Assembly (NCBI RefSeq): GCF_030068505.1
Contig: NZ_JAQOSO010000079.1
Location: forward strand, 119,356 to 183,355
Direction: 5' to 3'
Length of the DNA stretch: 64,000 nucleotides
Source: Roseofilum capinflatum BLCC-M114
GTDB taxonomy: Bacteria > Cyanobacteriota > Cyanobacteriia > Cyanobacteriales > Desertifilaceae
Positions 63,719 to 64,000 of this stretch are shown here, piece by piece. The first letter of the stretch is position 1, and each line of letters begins with the position of its first letter. The notes beneath the pieces were generated by a model. It did no database searches. It was not told the origin of the DNA and saw nothing but the letters and a program-made list of their open reading frames with translations. Position numbers and translations under genes: made by a program.

Positions 63719-64000
63719 GATAGGGGTAGAAATAGCGATCGGGTTAGGAGACGAACAGAACCGGGGCATGGGTTTCAGGAAGCACACCCTTACCCACACA
63801 GGAGGTTATAATTTTGATCTTAATCGCAAATTCCCATCCTGGCGATCTCATTCTCTCTCCCTTGAAAATGCTATATTAATTCTTAGTGGTTCCCCTGAGC
63901 CGTAGCACGTTCAATAGTGAAAGTTATGTCAATTAGGCAAGATAACTATAGCTAGTCTAAATGAGTTGTGCAATTGGAAATGCCCTCTCCCTATATCCCT
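63719..64000. other. Region upstream of the lytic transglycosylase gene
   Basis: No gene is seen before the window ends. The region probably contains the promoter of the transglycosylase gene. Confidence 0.5.

Overview
The window is chromosomal DNA from a filamentous-type cyanobacterium (Oscillatoriales-like). The evidence is many HIP1 octamers (GCGATCGC), cyanobacterial marker genes (psb34, ictB-like, CugP-type sugar nucleotidyltransferase, CcsA/CcsB-type cytochrome assembly factor, DUF6816, Uma2 and DUF29 families), short heptamer repeats (STRR type) and many palindromic dispersed repeats. The species cannot be named from the sequence alone.

Layout. 1-5.7 kb: housekeeping genes (3'-truncated uvrC, trmB, a lone sugar ABC permease, scpA, an NDP-sugar pyrophosphorylase), then a mosaic of small palindromic elements (5.7-6.03 kb). 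6.1-11.1 kb: one 1679-residue secreted-type protein with SBBP repeats, Calx-beta-like repeats and RTX repeats. 11.8-16.8 kb: central carbon genes pckA and gap, a HigBA-type toxin-antitoxin pair and ddl. 16.8-23 kb: an IctB-like transporter, an EgtD-like methyltransferase, leuD and two tandem RTX paralogues. 23-31 kb: a hydrolase-tadA-grx operon, cryptochrome DASH, a TM2 protein, a lipoprotein and a von Willebrand A protein. 31.1-35.5 kb: a small oxidative/acyl-transfer cluster (BVMO-type flavoprotein, cytochrome P450 interrupted by an in-frame TGA, condensation-fold acyltransferase). 36.5-43.7 kb: a 2387-residue protein with three eCIS-core (DUF4157) HELTH domains. 43.8-46.4 kb: a coiled-coil protein, a C5 DNA methyltransferase and a Uma2 protein. 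46.6-53.5 kb: envelope proteins, a GT-C glycosyltransferase, psb34, holB and an FHA-GAF-class III cyclase. 53.5-54.05 kb: a repeat-rich gap holding a tRNA-like structured RNA candidate. 54-57.8 kb: a leftward group (ArsA/GET3-like ATPase, rubredoxin, BaiN-like flavoprotein, nuclease-fold protein, DIP1984). 58-64 kb: ccsA and tilS overlapping, a methyltransferase, a broken DUF29 gene beside a 171-bp inverted repeat, and a TPR-SLT lytic transglycosylase.

Most of the window is ordinary core genome. The items most worth following are the triple-DUF4157 giant protein with palindromes inserted in its reading frame, the FMO/P450/acyltransferase mini-cluster with its nonsense codon, the tRNA-like RNA at 53.8 kb (resembling bacterial Y RNA), and the mosaic of miniature elements, one of which has clear 23-nt imperfect terminal inverted repeats. 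No CRISPR array, complete transposase gene, rRNA or intact tRNA was found.
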